From an uncultured Jannaschia sp. (GTDB lineage Bacteria; Pseudomonadota; Alphaproteobacteria; Rhodobacterales; Rhodobacteraceae): a stretch of 54,036 nt of DNA. Below are positions 17,710 to 28,015 of this stretch, one piece after another. The DNA is taken from positions 1 through 54,036 of the forward strand of contig NZ_CANLTQ010000019.1 of the NCBI RefSeq assembly GCF_947494025.1. Reading direction: 5' to 3'. The stretch's first letter is position 1. Every line of letters starts with the position of its first letter. Position numbers and translations under genes: made by a program. Under the pieces are notes generated by a model. That model worked only from the letters and a program-made list of their open reading frames with translations. It was not told the DNA's origin and made no database searches.

Positions 17710-20433
17710 TGCCGGTGGACCGCGACGCACCCCCGGTCGCCCGCCTGGGCGGCGTCACGCATCGCTACGGCAAGGTGCCGGCGCTCGACGACGTGACGTT
17801 GGATTTGCCGGCCGGCCGGATGCTGGGCCTGATCGGTCCCGACGGCGTGGGCAAATCCACCCTGCTCGGCCTCCTGTCGGGCGCCCGGAAGATTCAGGCG
17901 GGGAATGTGGAGGTGCTAGGCGGATCGATGGCCGACGCGGCGCATCGGGAGGGGGTCTACACCCGCGCGGCATACATGCCCCAGGGGCTGGGCAAGAACC
18001 TCTACCAAGAACTCAGCGTCTTCGAGAACCTCGACTTCTTCGGCCGCCTCTTCGGCCACGGCGCAGCCGAGCGCCGCCGCCGGATCGACCGCCTCCTGCG
18101 TGCCACCGGGCTCGACCCGTTCCCCGACCGGCCCGCGGGCAAGCTGTCGGGCGGGATGAAGCAGAAGCTGGGCCTGTGCTGCGCGCTGATCCACGATCCC
18201 GACTTCCTGATCCTCGACGAGCCGACCACCGGCGTCGATCCGCTCTCACGGAGGCAGTTCTGGGATCTGATCGACGACATCCGCGAGGACCGGCCGGGGA
18301 TGAGCGTTCTGGTCTCGACCGCCTATATGGAGGAGGCCGAGAGGTTCGACTGGCTGGCGGCGATGGACGCCGGCCGCATCCTGGCCACCGGCACGCCGGA
18401 CGAGCTGCGTGTGCGCACCGGGGCGGACGACCTGGAGGCGGCGTTCGTCTCTCTCCTGCCGCCGGGCAAACGCCGTGCGGAGGGGGCGCTGGAGATACCC
18501 CCGCGCGCGCCGCGGGAGGGCGAATCCGCGATCGTCGCCAAGGGCCTTACCCGGCGCTTCGGCGATTTCACCGCCGTGCGCGACGTCAGCTTCGAGATCG
18601 AGCGAGGCGAGATCTTCGGCTTCCTCGGCTCGAACGGGTGCGGAAAGACCACCACGATGAAGATGCTGACGGGCCTCCTGCCCGCCTCCGAAGGCGAGGC
18701 GTGGCTGTTTGGCGAGCCGGCCGATGCGAACAACATCGAGACCCGCCGGCGCGTCGGGTTCATGTCGCAGAACTTCTCGCTCTGGGGCGGCTTGACGGTC
18801 CGCGAGAACCTCGCGCTTCACGCGCGGCTCTTCCGTATCGACCGCGCGGAGATCGCCCCGCGGATCGACGGGCTTCTCAACGAGTTCGACCTCGTCCCCC
18901 ATGCGGGTGCAATCACGGGCGACCTGCCGCTGGGGCTCAAGCAGCGGCTGTCGCTGGCCTGCGCGATCATCCACCGCCCCGACATGCTGATCCTCGACGA
19001 GCCGACCTCCGGCGTCGATCCGGTCGCGCGCGACGAGTTCTGGGCGCTGCTGATCGGTCTGTCGCGACGCGATCACGTCACCATCTTCATCTCGACGCAC
19101 TTCATGAACGAGGCGATGCGCTGCGACCGCATCTCGCTGATGCATGCGGGCGAGGTGCTGGTCTACGACACCCCGCAGAACCTGGCGGCCGAGGATGGCT
19201 CGACCTCGCTGGAGGAGACCTTCATCCGCTACATCGAGAGCGCCATCGGCGAGCCCGCAGACATCGGCGCCGCGACATTGGCGCCCGCCGCGGACGCGCC
19301 CCGGCGGCCGCAGCCTCGGCCGCCTTCTTGCCGTCAGTCGGCGCGAGATGCTGGAGGTGACGCGCGACCCGATCCGGCTCGCCTTCGCGTTCCTTGGCTC
19401 GATGGTGCTGATGCTGATGTTCGCCTACGGCATCTCGTCGGACGTCGAGGACCTGCGCTTCGCCGCCTTCGACCAGGATCGCACCCCCGAGAGCCGCGCC
19501 TACCTCGCCAACTTCGAGGGCTCCCCCTACTTCATCGAGCTGCCGCCCGTCGCGAGCCTCGACCAGCTCGAGACGCGGATGGCGGCGGGCGAGGTGACGT
19601 TGGCGCTGGAGATCCCATCGGGCTTCGGCCGCGCGGTCACGACCGGCGAGCCGACGCGTGTCGCCGCCTGGATCGACGGGGCCAACACCCTGCGCGCCGC
19701 CACCATCGAGGGCTACGTCCAGGGCGCGCACGCGACCTTCCTCGGCGACCGCGCCACGGCGGCAGGCCTCTCCGGAGCGGCCGGCCCGGTTGTCGAGATC
19801 GAGCCACGCTACCGCTACAACCCCAGCTTCGAGAGTATCTACTCGATGGCGCCCTCCGTGCCCGCGATCCTCCTGATGCTGTTCCCCGCCATCCTCATGG
19901 CGGTCTCCATCGCGCGCGAGCGCGAGATCGGCACGATCACCAACTTCTACGTCACGCCGACCTCGAAGCTAGAGTTCCTGCTCGGCAAGCAGCTTCCCTA
20001 CGTCGCCGTCGGCTTCGTCAACTGGCTGATCCTGACGGCGATGGCGGTGCTTCTGTTCGGCGTGCCGCTGACCGGCAGCGCGTCGGCGCTGGCGCTCGGG
20101 GCGCTGACCTACGTCTTCGCCGCGACCGGATTCGGCCTGATCGTCGCGGTCTTCACCCGCAGCCAGGTGGCGGCGGTCTTCGCCACCATGATCCTCGCCA
20201 TGCTGCCTACCGTGCAGTTTTCGGGCCTCAACCAACCGGTCTCGACGCTCGAGGGCGCGGCGCGGGTCATGGGGCAGCTCTGGCCCACCAACTACTTCAT
20301 GCAGATGAGCGTGGGCGCCTTCAACAAGGGGCTCGGTTTCGGCGCGCTCGGGACGAACATCCTGCTGATCGCGGCCTTCGTTCCGGTCTTCGTCGGCACC
20401 GCCGCGCTGCTGCTCCAGAAGCAGGAGCGGTGA
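17709..20433 (+). pseudogene. rbbA: RbbA-type ABC-ABC-permease fusion with a frameshift
   Basis: The first frame (17709 to about 19290) encodes two ABC ATPase domains: Walker [13 protein letters not shown] then [11 protein letters not shown], signatures [10 protein letters not shown] and [10 protein letters not shown], Walker [14 protein letters not shown] and [13 protein letters not shown], ending [12 protein letters not shown]. The second frame (about 19290-20433) encodes the ABC-2 permease: RRLLA-like segment, [47 protein letters not shown] and LLLQKQER. In E. coli RbbA both parts form one protein of about 911 aa; here a +1 shift lies between 19265 and 19325 near a CCCC tract. The first frame stays open far downstream but reads as nonsense there. 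Could be a true frameshift, a sequencing indel, or a split gene restarting at ATG 19348. Confidence 0.8.
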
Positions 20434-21554
20434 TGCGCGCCCTCGGCAACATCCTGTGGCTCACCGGCAAGGAGCTGCGGACGCTGTGGCGCGACTTCGT
20501 GCTGCTGCTGCTCGTCATCTACTCCTTCGGGCCGGGCATGTATGTCGAGTCCAACGCCGCCGGCGAGACGATCAGCAATGCCGCCGTCGCCTTCGTGGAC
20601 GAGGACCGATCCTCCCTGTCGCGCGGCCTGCGCACCGCGCTCTACCCGCCCTGGTTCCTGGAGCCGCGCCTGATCGAGGCGGACGACGTCGACCGCATGA
20701 TGGACTGGGGCGAGGTCACCTTCGTCGTCGTCGTCCCGCGCGGGTTCGAAGCCGACGTCCGGGCAGGCCGCACGCCCGAGCTTCAGATCAACATCGACGC
20801 GACCAAGACGCAGGCCGCGGGCGTCGGCACCGGCTACCTCACCGCGATCCTGACCGAGGAGGCGCAGCGCTTCGCCGCCCGCGCCGACGTCACGGCCGAC
20901 CCGCCCATCGACCTGGTGGTACGGCGCGCTTTCAACCCCGCCGGCAACAACGTCTGGTTCGCGGCGATCGGGGGATTGCTGAATTCGCTTTCCATGCTGA
21001 CGATCGTGCTGGTCGGCGCCGCATTGATCCGCGAGCGCGAGCACGGCACCATCGAGCACCTGCTGACGATGCCGGTCACGCCGATCGAGATCGCGCTGGC
21101 CAAGGTGCTGGCGAATGGCGGCGTGATCTTCGCGGCCTTCACCTTCTCGCTGTTCGTCGTGGTCGAGGGCGCGCTCGGCATTCCCTTCGCGGGCTCGCAG
21201 GCGCTCCTGCTGGCCGGGACGGCGATCTACGTCTTCGCCGCCGCCGCGATCGGCCTGCTTTTGGGCATCGTGGCGCGGACCATGGCGCAGTTCGCGCTGC
21301 TCATCATGCTCGTCATCATGCCGATCATGATCCTGTCGGGCGGCATGACCCCGGTGGAGAGCCAGCCCGCCTGGCTGCAGCCCATCACCTGGCTGCTGCC
21401 CTCGCGGCACTACATGGCCTTCGCCGAGGCGATCTTCTACCGCGGCGCGGGCCTGAGCATCGTTTGGGCCGACTTCCTCTGGACCTTCCTGCTCGGCGCG
21501 GCCTTCCTCGCGCTCGGCCTCGTCCTCTTCCGCCGCTCGGTCGCGGGGGGCTGA
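20433..21554 (+). CDS. yhhJ: ABC-2 type permease (YhhJ/YbhR type)
   Basis: 373 aa inner-membrane permease. An N-terminal helix ([15 protein letters not shown]) is followed by a large extracytoplasmic domain ([35 protein letters not shown]) and five hydrophobic segments from residue about 175; the conserved loop [20 protein letters not shown] is diagnostic of this group. It starts at ATG 20433 in a TGATG overlap with the rbbA stop. With yhiI and rbbA it forms a tripartite exporter; substrates of this class are drugs or other amphiphiles in characterised relatives, not determinable here. Confidence 0.88.
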   Translation: MRALGNILWLTGKELRTLWRDFVLLLLVIYSFGPGMYVESNAAGETISNAAVAFVDEDRSSLSRGLRTALYPPWFLEPRLIEADDVDRMMDWGEVTFVVVVPRGFEADVRAGRTPELQINIDATKTQAAGVGTGYLTAILTEEAQRFAARADVTADPPIDLVVRRAFNPAGNNVWFAAIGGLLNSLSMLTIVLVGAALIREREHGTIEHLLTMPVTPIEIALAKVLANGGVIFAAFTFSLFVVVEGALGIPFAGSQALLLAGTAIYVFAAAAIGLLLGIVARTMAQFALLIMLVIMPIMILSGGMTPVESQPAWLQPITWLLPSRHYMAFAEAIFYRGAGLSIVWADFLWTFLLGAAFLALGLVLFRRSVAGG

Positions 21555-21557
21555 CGG

Positions 21558-22613
21558 ATGCGGCCCCTCCCCCTTGCCGCGCTCCTGCCCGCCGCATGCG
21601 CTTCGCGCGCCCCGCTCGTCCTCGCCCCGGACGCGCCGGGCCGCGTTCACGGGATCCTCGTCGCCGCGACGCGCGCGGAGGCGGGACAGGGAGCCGACCT
21701 ACGGGCGCTACGCCGTCGCCGTGCCGCCCTGTCACGTGCCGGGCACCGTCGCTTGGCCGGACGCCACGCCCGATCCGGCAACGGACATCACCGTGTCGAA
21801 TGCCGCGCTCACGGACGACCGCGCGGCGTTCCGCACCGGGATCGACCCGCGACCGTCGGAGCGGCCCCGGGGGCGGCGCGAGGTCGTCGTGTTTGTCCCC
21901 GGCTACAACGCGAACTTCGCCGAAGAGCTCTACCGCTTCGCGCAGACGGTCCACGACTTTGGGACGACCGTCTTGCCGATCCTCTATTCCTGGCCGCCGG
22001 CCGCGCCGGCGGGCGACTACCTTTACGATCGCGACAGCGTGCTCTTCGTCCGTGGCGGGCTGGAGGCGCAGATCGACCTCGTGGCCGACCTGGGGTGGAC
22101 AGCGTCACGTCGGTCGCCCCTTCCCTCGGCTCGCAACTCCTGAGGGAGACGCCGCGGACCCGAGCGCTGCGTACAGGTGGCGCGCTTTGGCCCGAACTGG
22201 GCCACGTCGCCCTGATCTCGCCCGACGTCGAAGCGGGCATGTTCCGCCAGCAGGTCGCGCCGATCAAGATGTCGCCGGAACCATTCGTGATCTTCGCCTC
22301 CGCGCGAGATCGGGCGCTGCGCCTGTCCGAATGGCCGAGCGGGTCCGGCCGACTGGGCGGGATCGACGACGTCGCCGCGTTGTCGGGCCCCGACGTCACC
22401 GTGATCCACACCGGCGCCGCTGCGGCCCGAGGCGCGCACCACCTCACGCCGGTCGCGTCGCCCTGGATGATCTCGGTCTTGCGGGGGCTGCAGGCGAACG
22501 AGCGCTTCGCCTTGGGCCGGCCGGAGCCCTCGGCGGCGCTGCCGATCCGGATCGTGGCCAGCGGCAATGCCTTGGTCCTGGTGATCGCGCCACCCACGGC
22601 GCTCACCCGCTGA
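21558..22613 (+). pseudogene. DUF900-family alpha/beta hydrolase, two frameshifts
   Basis: Three consecutive pieces in alternating frames make one DUF900 lipoprotein-like hydrolase of about 340 residues. Piece 1 (21558 to about 21685) has a signal-like start MRPLPLAALLPAACAS and ILVAATRAEAG. Piece 2 (to about 22095) has TYGRYAVAVPPCHVPGTVAWPD, VVVFVPGYNANFAEELYRFAQ and SWPPAAPAGDYLYDRDS. Piece 3 has VAPSLGSQLL, corresponding to the nucleophile elbow (usually H-S-x-G; here His is Pro), then ISPDVEAGMFRQQ and FASARDRALRLS. It starts 4 bases after yhhJ and ends in a TGATG with the MscS frame, so it belonged to the operon. Confidence 0.72.
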
Positions 22614-22630
22614 TGCGAAGGAGTATGCCG

Positions 22631-24367
22631 ATGTTCTTGCAGGGCGCCGTCGCGTCGATGGACGTTTGCAGGCTCGCACCCCGGCTCGGCCCCGCCGTGG
22701 TCTGGCTCGTGCTGGCGCTTCTCCTCGCCACGCCCGCAGTCGCTCAGACGATGCCGGACCTCGCGGGCGGGGCGGAGCCCGTCGCGACGACCGTCGTCGA
22801 TCCCTTTGGTCGTGACACGCTCCGGGGCATGGTCGACGGCCTGATCGACGCGCTGGCCGACGCGGATACGGATCGAGCGGCGCGCTACCTCGATCTGTCG
22901 GCCGTCCCGGAGGCGCTGCGGGAATTGCGGAGCGCCGAGTTCGCCACCGCGATCGAGGCGGTGCTGGACCGCTCGGGCGGTATCCTCCCGACTTACCTTC
23001 TGAGCACCGCGCCGGAAGGGAACACCGACGACGGCCTGCCTGCCGACGAGGACGGCTTTGCGGTGATCCGTACCGATGAGGGCTCCACCGAGCTCACCGC
23101 GCATCGGGTGACCGGACCGGAGGGCGCGCAGGTCTGGCAGGTGACGCCCGAAACGCTCGCCCTGGTCCGCCGCCTGTCATGGACGGCGCCCGTCGGCCTG
23201 GTCGACCGTCTCACCCCCGCTTCGTGGGCCGTGCCGCGGTTCGCCGGCGCCCCGATTACGCATTGGGCGGCCTTGGTCGTGCTCGCGCTCGCGTCGCTCG
23301 CCATTGCCCGCACCGTGGCGCTCGCGCTCCTCTGGATCGCCGGGCGCGCCTGGTCCCCACTGAGGACGGGTCGGACAGCGCATGTCGGGCAGGCCGTCCT
23401 TCTGCCGATCGGGCTGTTCCTCGCTTGCGTTCTGTTCTCGCTCGCGAGCTTCCTCGCCGGCATCTCCGTGATCGCGCGCGCCCTCGTGGCGCCCCTCGTC
23501 GAGATCGTGGCCTGGTTGGCGCTTGCCTGGCTGGTCTGGCGCGCCATCGACGCCGCGACCCGCGCGAGCTTGGACAGCATGACGCGTCGAGGCAGGGTCG
23601 GCGCCATCTCGGTGGTGACCCTGATCCGGCGCGGCGGCAAGATCATGATCATCGCCGTCGCCGTCGCCGCCGTCCTCGGTTCGCTTGGCGTCAATCTGAC
23701 GGGCTGGATCGCGGCGCTCGGTCTGGGCGGCCTGGCCTTCGCGCTCGGCGCGCAGAAGACCATCGAGCACTTCGTGGGCTCGCTGACGCTGATCGCCGAT
23801 CAGCCCGTGCGCGTCGGCGACTTCTGCCAGGTCGACGGCTTGCTGGGCACGGTCGAGGACATCGGCATGCGTTCGACCCGCATTCGCACCCTCGATCGGA
23901 CGCTGGTGACGATTCCCAACGGCGTCATGTCCGGGGCGACGATCGAGAACTACACCAGCCGGGACCGCTTTTTGTTCCGCAAGACCCTGTCGTTGCGCTA
24001 CGAAACCACGTCCGACCAGATGCGCGTCGTGCTCTGGCGGCTGCGCGGCCTGCTCGAGGCCGACGCACGCGTGACCGAGGATCCGGCCCGCGTGCGGTTT
24101 CTCGACTTCGCCGACAGCTCGCTCGACCTGGAGATCTTTGCCTACGTGCTGGCCGAGGATTACGACGCGTTCCTCGCCGTCGGCGAGGATCTGAACCTCG
24201 CGATCATGGACGTCGTGGACGAATGCGGCGCCCGCTTCGCCTTCCCGTCGCGCACCGTCTACCTCGAAAAGAGCCTGACCCCACAGGAAACCCAAGGAGT
24301 ATCGCATGGAAACGAAGATGAAAGCCGCCGTCGTGACCGAGTTCGGGCGGCCGCTCGACATTCGTGA
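22631..24367 (+). CDS. MscS-type mechanosensitive channel with extracytoplasmic N-terminal domain
   Basis: 578 aa. Signal peptide (WLVLALLLATPAVAQ), a periplasmic domain of about 170 residues (DTLRGMVDGLIDALADADTDRAARYLDL), then five hydrophobic segments. The pore helix and beta domain carry the MscS pattern: GVNLTGWIAALGLGGLAFAL, AQKTIEHFVGSLTLI, QPVRVGDFCQVDGLLGTVEDIGMRSTRIRT, TIPNGVMSGATIENYT. The ATG at 22631 has AAGGAG seven bases upstream; in-frame ATGs at 22613 and 22625 are less well placed. The last 20 codons overlap the adhP gene by 62 bases and look like read-through of a lost stop after VYLEKSL. Likely protects against osmotic or envelope stress. Confidence 0.85.
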   Translation: MFLQGAVASMDVCRLAPRLGPAVVWLVLALLLATPAVAQTMPDLAGGAEPVATTVVDPFGRDTLRGMVDGLIDALADADTDRAARYLDLSAVPEALRELRSAEFATAIEAVLDRSGGILPTYLLSTAPEGNTDDGLPADEDGFAVIRTDEGSTELTAHRVTGPEGAQVWQVTPETLALVRRLSWTAPVGLVDRLTPASWAVPRFAGAPITHWAALVVLALASLAIARTVALALLWIAGRAWSPLRTGRTAHVGQAVLLPIGLFLACVLFSLASFLAGISVIARALVAPLVEIVAWLALAWLVWRAIDAATRASLDSMTRRGRVGAISVVTLIRRGGKIMIIAVAVAAVLGSLGVNLTGWIAALGLGGLAFALGAQKTIEHFVGSLTLIADQPVRVGDFCQVDGLLGTVEDIGMRSTRIRTLDRTLVTIPNGVMSGATIENYTSRDRFLFRKTLSLRYETTSDQMRVVLWRLRGLLEADARVTEDPARVRFLDFADSSLDLEIFAYVLAEDYDAFLAVGEDLNLAIMDVVDECGARFAFPSRTVYLEKSLTPQETQGVSHGNEDESRRRDRVRAAARHS

Positions 24368-25328
24368 GATTCCGGTGCCTCGGATCGGCCCGGGGCAGGT
24401 TCTCGTGCGCGTCCGGGCGTCCGGCGTCTGCCACACCGACCTGCACGCGGCGGAAGGCGATTGGCCGGTGAAGCCGCACGTGCCGTTCGTGCCGGGCCAC
24501 GAGGGGGTCGGCGAGGTCGCGGAGATCGGCGCGGGGGTCACGCATCTGAAGGAAGGAGACCGGGTAGGCGTGCCTTGGCTGCACACGGCCTGCGGCCGTT
24601 GCGAGCATTGCGTCGGCGGATGGGAAACGCTGTGCGACACGCAGCAGAACACCGGTTACAGCGTCGACGGGGCCTATGCCGATTACGTCGCCGCGGATGC
24701 CAACTTTGTCGGCGTCATTCCGGCCGGCCTGGACTGGGGCCCGGCTTCGCCGGTGCTCTGCGCGGGCGTGACGGTCTACAAGGGTCTCAAGGAGACCGAG
24801 GTGCGGCCGGGTCAGTGGGTCGCGATCAGCGGCATCGGCGGACTCGGGCACATGGCCGTGCAATACGCGAAGGCCATGGGCATGAACGTGGTGGCCGTGG
24901 ACGTGGCGGACGACAAGCTCGACCTGGCCCGCGCGCTCGGGGCCGACGAGGTAATCAACGCCAAGGAGGTCGACCCGGCAAAGGAAGTCTCGTCGAACCT
25001 GGGCGGCGTGCACGGGGCGCTGGTGACGGCGCCGTCGCGCCCGGCCTTCGCGCAGGCCGTGGGCATGCTGCGCAAGCATGGCACTCTGTCCCTCGTCGGA
25101 ATTCCGCCGGGCGATTTTCCCCTTCCGATCTTCGAGGTCGTCCTCAAGCGGCTGACGGTCCGTGGCTCCATCGTCGGGACGCGGCTGGACCTCGCCGAGT
25201 CGCTGGCCCTTGCTGCGGAGGGCAAGGTCGAGACGGAGTTCGCCTGGGACGAGCTGGACAACATCAACGCCATCTTCGACCGCATGCGCGAGGGCAAGAT
25301 CGAAGGTCGGGTCGTGCTGCGGATGTGA
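24306..25328 (+). CDS. adhP: zinc-dependent alcohol dehydrogenase
   Basis: 340 aa, the usual length of AdhP-type medium-chain dehydrogenases. Catalytic zinc ligands are seen in ASGVCHTDLHAAEGDW and PGHEGVGEV and the later VLCAGVTVYKG; the structural zinc cluster is CGRCEHCVGGWETLC. The NAD site is GIGGLGHMAVQYAKAMG. It oxidises primary alcohols or reduces aldehydes in the cytoplasm. CAAGGAG precedes ATG 24306, and the start lies within the 3' end of the MscS gene, so it is the last gene of the TetR cluster and could be co-regulated. Confidence 0.93.
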   Translation: METKMKAAVVTEFGRPLDIREIPVPRIGPGQVLVRVRASGVCHTDLHAAEGDWPVKPHVPFVPGHEGVGEVAEIGAGVTHLKEGDRVGVPWLHTACGRCEHCVGGWETLCDTQQNTGYSVDGAYADYVAADANFVGVIPAGLDWGPASPVLCAGVTVYKGLKETEVRPGQWVAISGIGGLGHMAVQYAKAMGMNVVAVDVADDKLDLARALGADEVINAKEVDPAKEVSSNLGGVHGALVTAPSRPAFAQAVGMLRKHGTLSLVGIPPGDFPLPIFEVVLKRLTVRGSIVGTRLDLAESLALAAEGKVETEFAWDELDNINAIFDRMREGKIEGRVVLRM

Positions 25329-25393
25329 TCGTTCGGATTCCTGCGGTTCGGAATGACCTCGATCCTCGGAGGCGACCAGCCCCCGTTTGAACG

Positions 25394-26860
25394 TCAGAGC
25401 ACGACAAGGAGGAGGGCGCCGCCCGCCAGAGCGTAGAGGGCGCAGGCCGGCGCGGTGCGGGCGAGGATGTCGCCCTCGCGCGCCACGAGGCCCACGGTCG
25501 CGCTGCCGGCGATGATGTTGTGCGGCGCGACGACGTTGCCGATCGCGGCGCCGAAGCCCTGCGCCGCCAGCATCGCCACCGGCGGCAGCGACAGCGCGGC
25601 GGCGCTCGAGACCTGGAACTCGCTGAAGAGGATGTTCGAGGCCGTCGCCGAGCCGGTGACGAAGGTGCCGAGAACTCCTACCGCGGGCGCCGCCAGCGGC
25701 CAGAGCGGCCCGGCGCGCGCCGCTGCCCCGGCGAGGGCGTCGATCATGCCGGAATGGACCATGACCCGGCTGAGCGCGAGCATCGCGAGAAGCGCCAGCG
25801 CCACCGGTCCCAGTCGACGCAATGCGGCGCCGAGGGCCGGCGCGACCTCGGCGCCGCGCCCCGTCGCGATGGCGCCGATCAGAAGTCCTGCGAAGAGCAG
25901 CGTGCCGGGGTGGTAGAGCGGCTGGAACGCGCCCGAGAAGACCCCGGCGAAGGACCAGTCGAGGGCGAGACCGCCGAGCCCTTCGCGCAGCGGCGGCACG
26001 AGGCGAGTGGCGAGCACCAGCGCGAGGATCAGCATGTAGGGCACGAGGTCGCGCCCGAGGCCGCCGAAACCGCCGTTCTTGCCCGACCGGTGCCGGAGCA
26101 CGGTCGCGAAGACGGCGAGGCCCGCGAGCGCGCCGCCGAGCGACGGCAACTCGGGCCCGGCAAGCGCCGCGATCGCCAAGAAGGGGACCAGGAACGACGC
26201 CGCCGCGAAGCCGGTCCAGCCGAGGTCGCGGCGGGTCAGCGGTCCGTCGCCCGCGAGCCGCATCACGGCCAGGAGCAGGAGCGTGCCGAGCGCGGCATGC
26301 AGCGCTGCGGTCGCCCGCGCGATCTCGGTCGCGGGCAGGCCGGTGATCTCGGCCTGCGTCAGCGCCGGCGTGCCGACCGCGCCGAACGAGACCCCAGCGG
26401 CGTGGCCCAGAAGCGCCAGCGCCACCGCCCGGACCGGAGGGAAGCCGATTCCGACAAGCAGCGGCGCGGCGAGGGCGACCGGCGTGCCGAACCCCGCCGC
26501 GCCCTCCATGAAGAGGCCGAAGAACCAGGCGATCAGAACCGCTTGCAGCCGCCGGTCGTCGGTGAGCCCAGCCAAGGCATCACGGATGCGGTCCACCGCG
26601 CCGGTCGCGCGCTGGAACTCGTAGAGCGCCAGCGCCGGCAGGATGATCCAGAAGATCACGGCCGTGGAATGCAGCGCCTCGGCGGCGAGGCCCAGCCCCG
26701 CCTGCGTTTCGGGCACCGGTCCGGCCAAGTCGAAGGCGGCAAGCGCCACGACGGCCGCAGCAGCGAGCCCCGCGACCCCGGCCCGCGCCGCCGACCAGCG
26801 CAGCCCCGCCATCCCGACGAGCACCACCGCAAGCGGTGCGAGCGCAAGGAGCGCGGGCAC
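25394..26860 (-). CDS. lldP: L-lactate permease family transporter
   Basis: 488 aa, membrane protein with about 12-14 hydrophobic segments. Family patterns of LctP/LldP: FGLFMEGAAGFGTPVALAAPLLV, LGHAAGVSFGAVGTPAL, GVLGTFVTGSATASNILFSEFQ and NVVAPHNIIAGSATVGL. Proton-linked uptake of lactate or glycolate is the known role. A GTG start at 26860 is used. It lies 27 bases downstream of the D-lactate dehydrogenase gene on the same strand, indicating a lactate operon, and is convergent with adhP. Confidence 0.87.
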   Translation of the reverse strand: MPALLALAPLAVVLVGMAGLRWSAARAGVAGLAAAAVVALAAFDLAGPVPETQAGLGLAAEALHSTAVIFWIILPALALYEFQRATGAVDRIRDALAGLTDDRRLQAVLIAWFFGLFMEGAAGFGTPVALAAPLLVGIGFPPVRAVALALLGHAAGVSFGAVGTPALTQAEITGLPATEIARATAALHAALGTLLLLAVMRLAGDGPLTRRDLGWTGFAAASFLVPFLAIAALAGPELPSLGGALAGLAVFATVLRHRSGKNGGFGGLGRDLVPYMLILALVLATRLVPPLREGLGGLALDWSFAGVFSGAFQPLYHPGTLLFAGLLIGAIATGRGAEVAPALGAALRRLGPVALALLAMLALSRVMVHSGMIDALAGAAARAGPLWPLAAPAVGVLGTFVTGSATASNILFSEFQVSSAAALSLPPVAMLAAQGFGAAIGNVVAPHNIIAGSATVGLVAREGDILARTAPACALYALAGGALLLVVL

Positions 26861-26887
26861 CCGTTCAGCCGGACCGGCCGACGGCGC

Positions 26888-27889
26888 TCATGCCCGATGC
26901 GCCTCCGCGCGGACTTCGTGCGGCACGCGGCCGTCGCGCTCGAAGGCGTCGATGTTGGCGATTGTCGTCTCGGCGATGGCCTGCAGCGCCTCGCGCGTGA
27001 AGAAGCCCTGATGCCCGGTGACCAGCACGTTGGGAAAGGTCAGCAGCCGCGCGAACACGTCGTCGGGGATGAAGCGGTTCGACAGGTCCTCGAAGAACAG
27101 ATCCCCCTCCTCCTCGTAGACGTCGAGGCCGAGCGCGCCGATCGCGCCGCGCTTCAGCCCCCGGATCAGCGCGCGGGTGTCCACGACCGCGCCGCGCGAG
27201 GTATTGATGAGCATGACGCCGGGCTTCATGCCCGCGATCGCCGCGTCGTCGATCAAGTGATGCGTGGCGGGCGTCAGCGGGCATTGCAGGGTGACGATGT
27301 CGCTTCGCCGCAGCAGCTCGTCCATCTCGACATAGTCGACGCCCATCGCCTCGCAATCGGGGTTCGGCGTCGGGTCGTGCGCCAGCACTTCGCAGCCGAA
27401 GCCCGCCATGATCCTGGCGACGACGCTGCCGATGAGGCCGGTGCCGACGACACCGACGGTCTTGCCGTGGAGATCCATTCCCATCAGCCCGTCGAGCGCG
27501 AAGTTGCCCTCGCGGACCCGGTTGTAGGCGCGATGGATGTGCCGGTTGAGCGTCAGGATCAGCGCCACGGTGTGCTCGGCGACGGCATGCGGCGAATACG
27601 CCGGCACGCGGGCCACCGTCAGCCCCGCCGCCGCGGCGGCCTCGAGATCGACGTGGTTGAACCCGGCCGAACGCAGCGCGATCAGACGAACGCCCGCCTG
27701 CGCCAACCCGCCGACGACCTCGGCGCCGAGGTCGTCGTTGACGAAGGCGCAGACCACCTCCGCCCCTTCGGCGAGCCGGACCGTCTCGGGCGTCAACCGC
27801 GCCTCGAGGAAGCGCATTTCGTGGCCGCCCCTGGCTCGGCCGAGAAAGGCCTCGTCGTGCGGCTTGCTGCTGAAGACGGCGACGCGCAT
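26888..27889 (-). CDS. ldhA: D-lactate dehydrogenase, LdhA type
   Basis: 333 aa 2-hydroxyacid dehydrogenase that reduces pyruvate to D-lactate with NADH. Seen: [19 protein letters not shown] (NAD motif), catalytic Arg in [47 protein letters not shown] (a motif found in fermentative LdhA) and [13 protein letters not shown] with the Glu and His. Start 27889 has GGAGGG upstream. It is transcribed divergently from the GH65 gene and together with the downstream lactate permease forms a fermentation/lactate exchange unit. Confidence 0.92.
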   Translation of the reverse strand: MRVAVFSSKPHDEAFLGRARGGHEMRFLEARLTPETVRLAEGAEVVCAFVNDDLGAEVVGGLAQAGVRLIALRSAGFNHVDLEAAAAAGLTVARVPAYSPHAVAEHTVALILTLNRHIHRAYNRVREGNFALDGLMGMDLHGKTVGVVGTGLIGSVVARIMAGFGCEVLAHDPTPNPDCEAMGVDYVEMDELLRRSDIVTLQCPLTPATHHLIDDAAIAGMKPGVMLINTSRGAVVDTRALIRGLKRGAIGALGLDVYEEEGDLFFEDLSNRFIPDDVFARLLTFPNVLVTGHQGFFTREALQAIAETTIANIDAFERDGRVPHEVRAEAHRA

Positions 27890-28015
27890 CGACAGGTCCC
27901 TCCCTTCCCCTCGCGGACCTTGCGGCCGGGTGCGTCCGACGTCAACACGGCGGGGTCTGGCCCGCGTCGATCGCGCCGCTATAGTCCCGGCCGCAAGAGC
28001 TTTCCGGAGGAGCCA

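Noticed and set aside
19330-21554. One 1306-codon protein reading through rbbA into yhhJ
   Set aside because: After about 19290 this frame has arginine-rich nonsense until yhhJ; the real permease is in another frame and yhhJ has its own start.
27957-27985. Promoter of the GH65 gene with TATAGT at 27980
   Set aside because: No acceptable -35 at a suitable distance; too weak to list.
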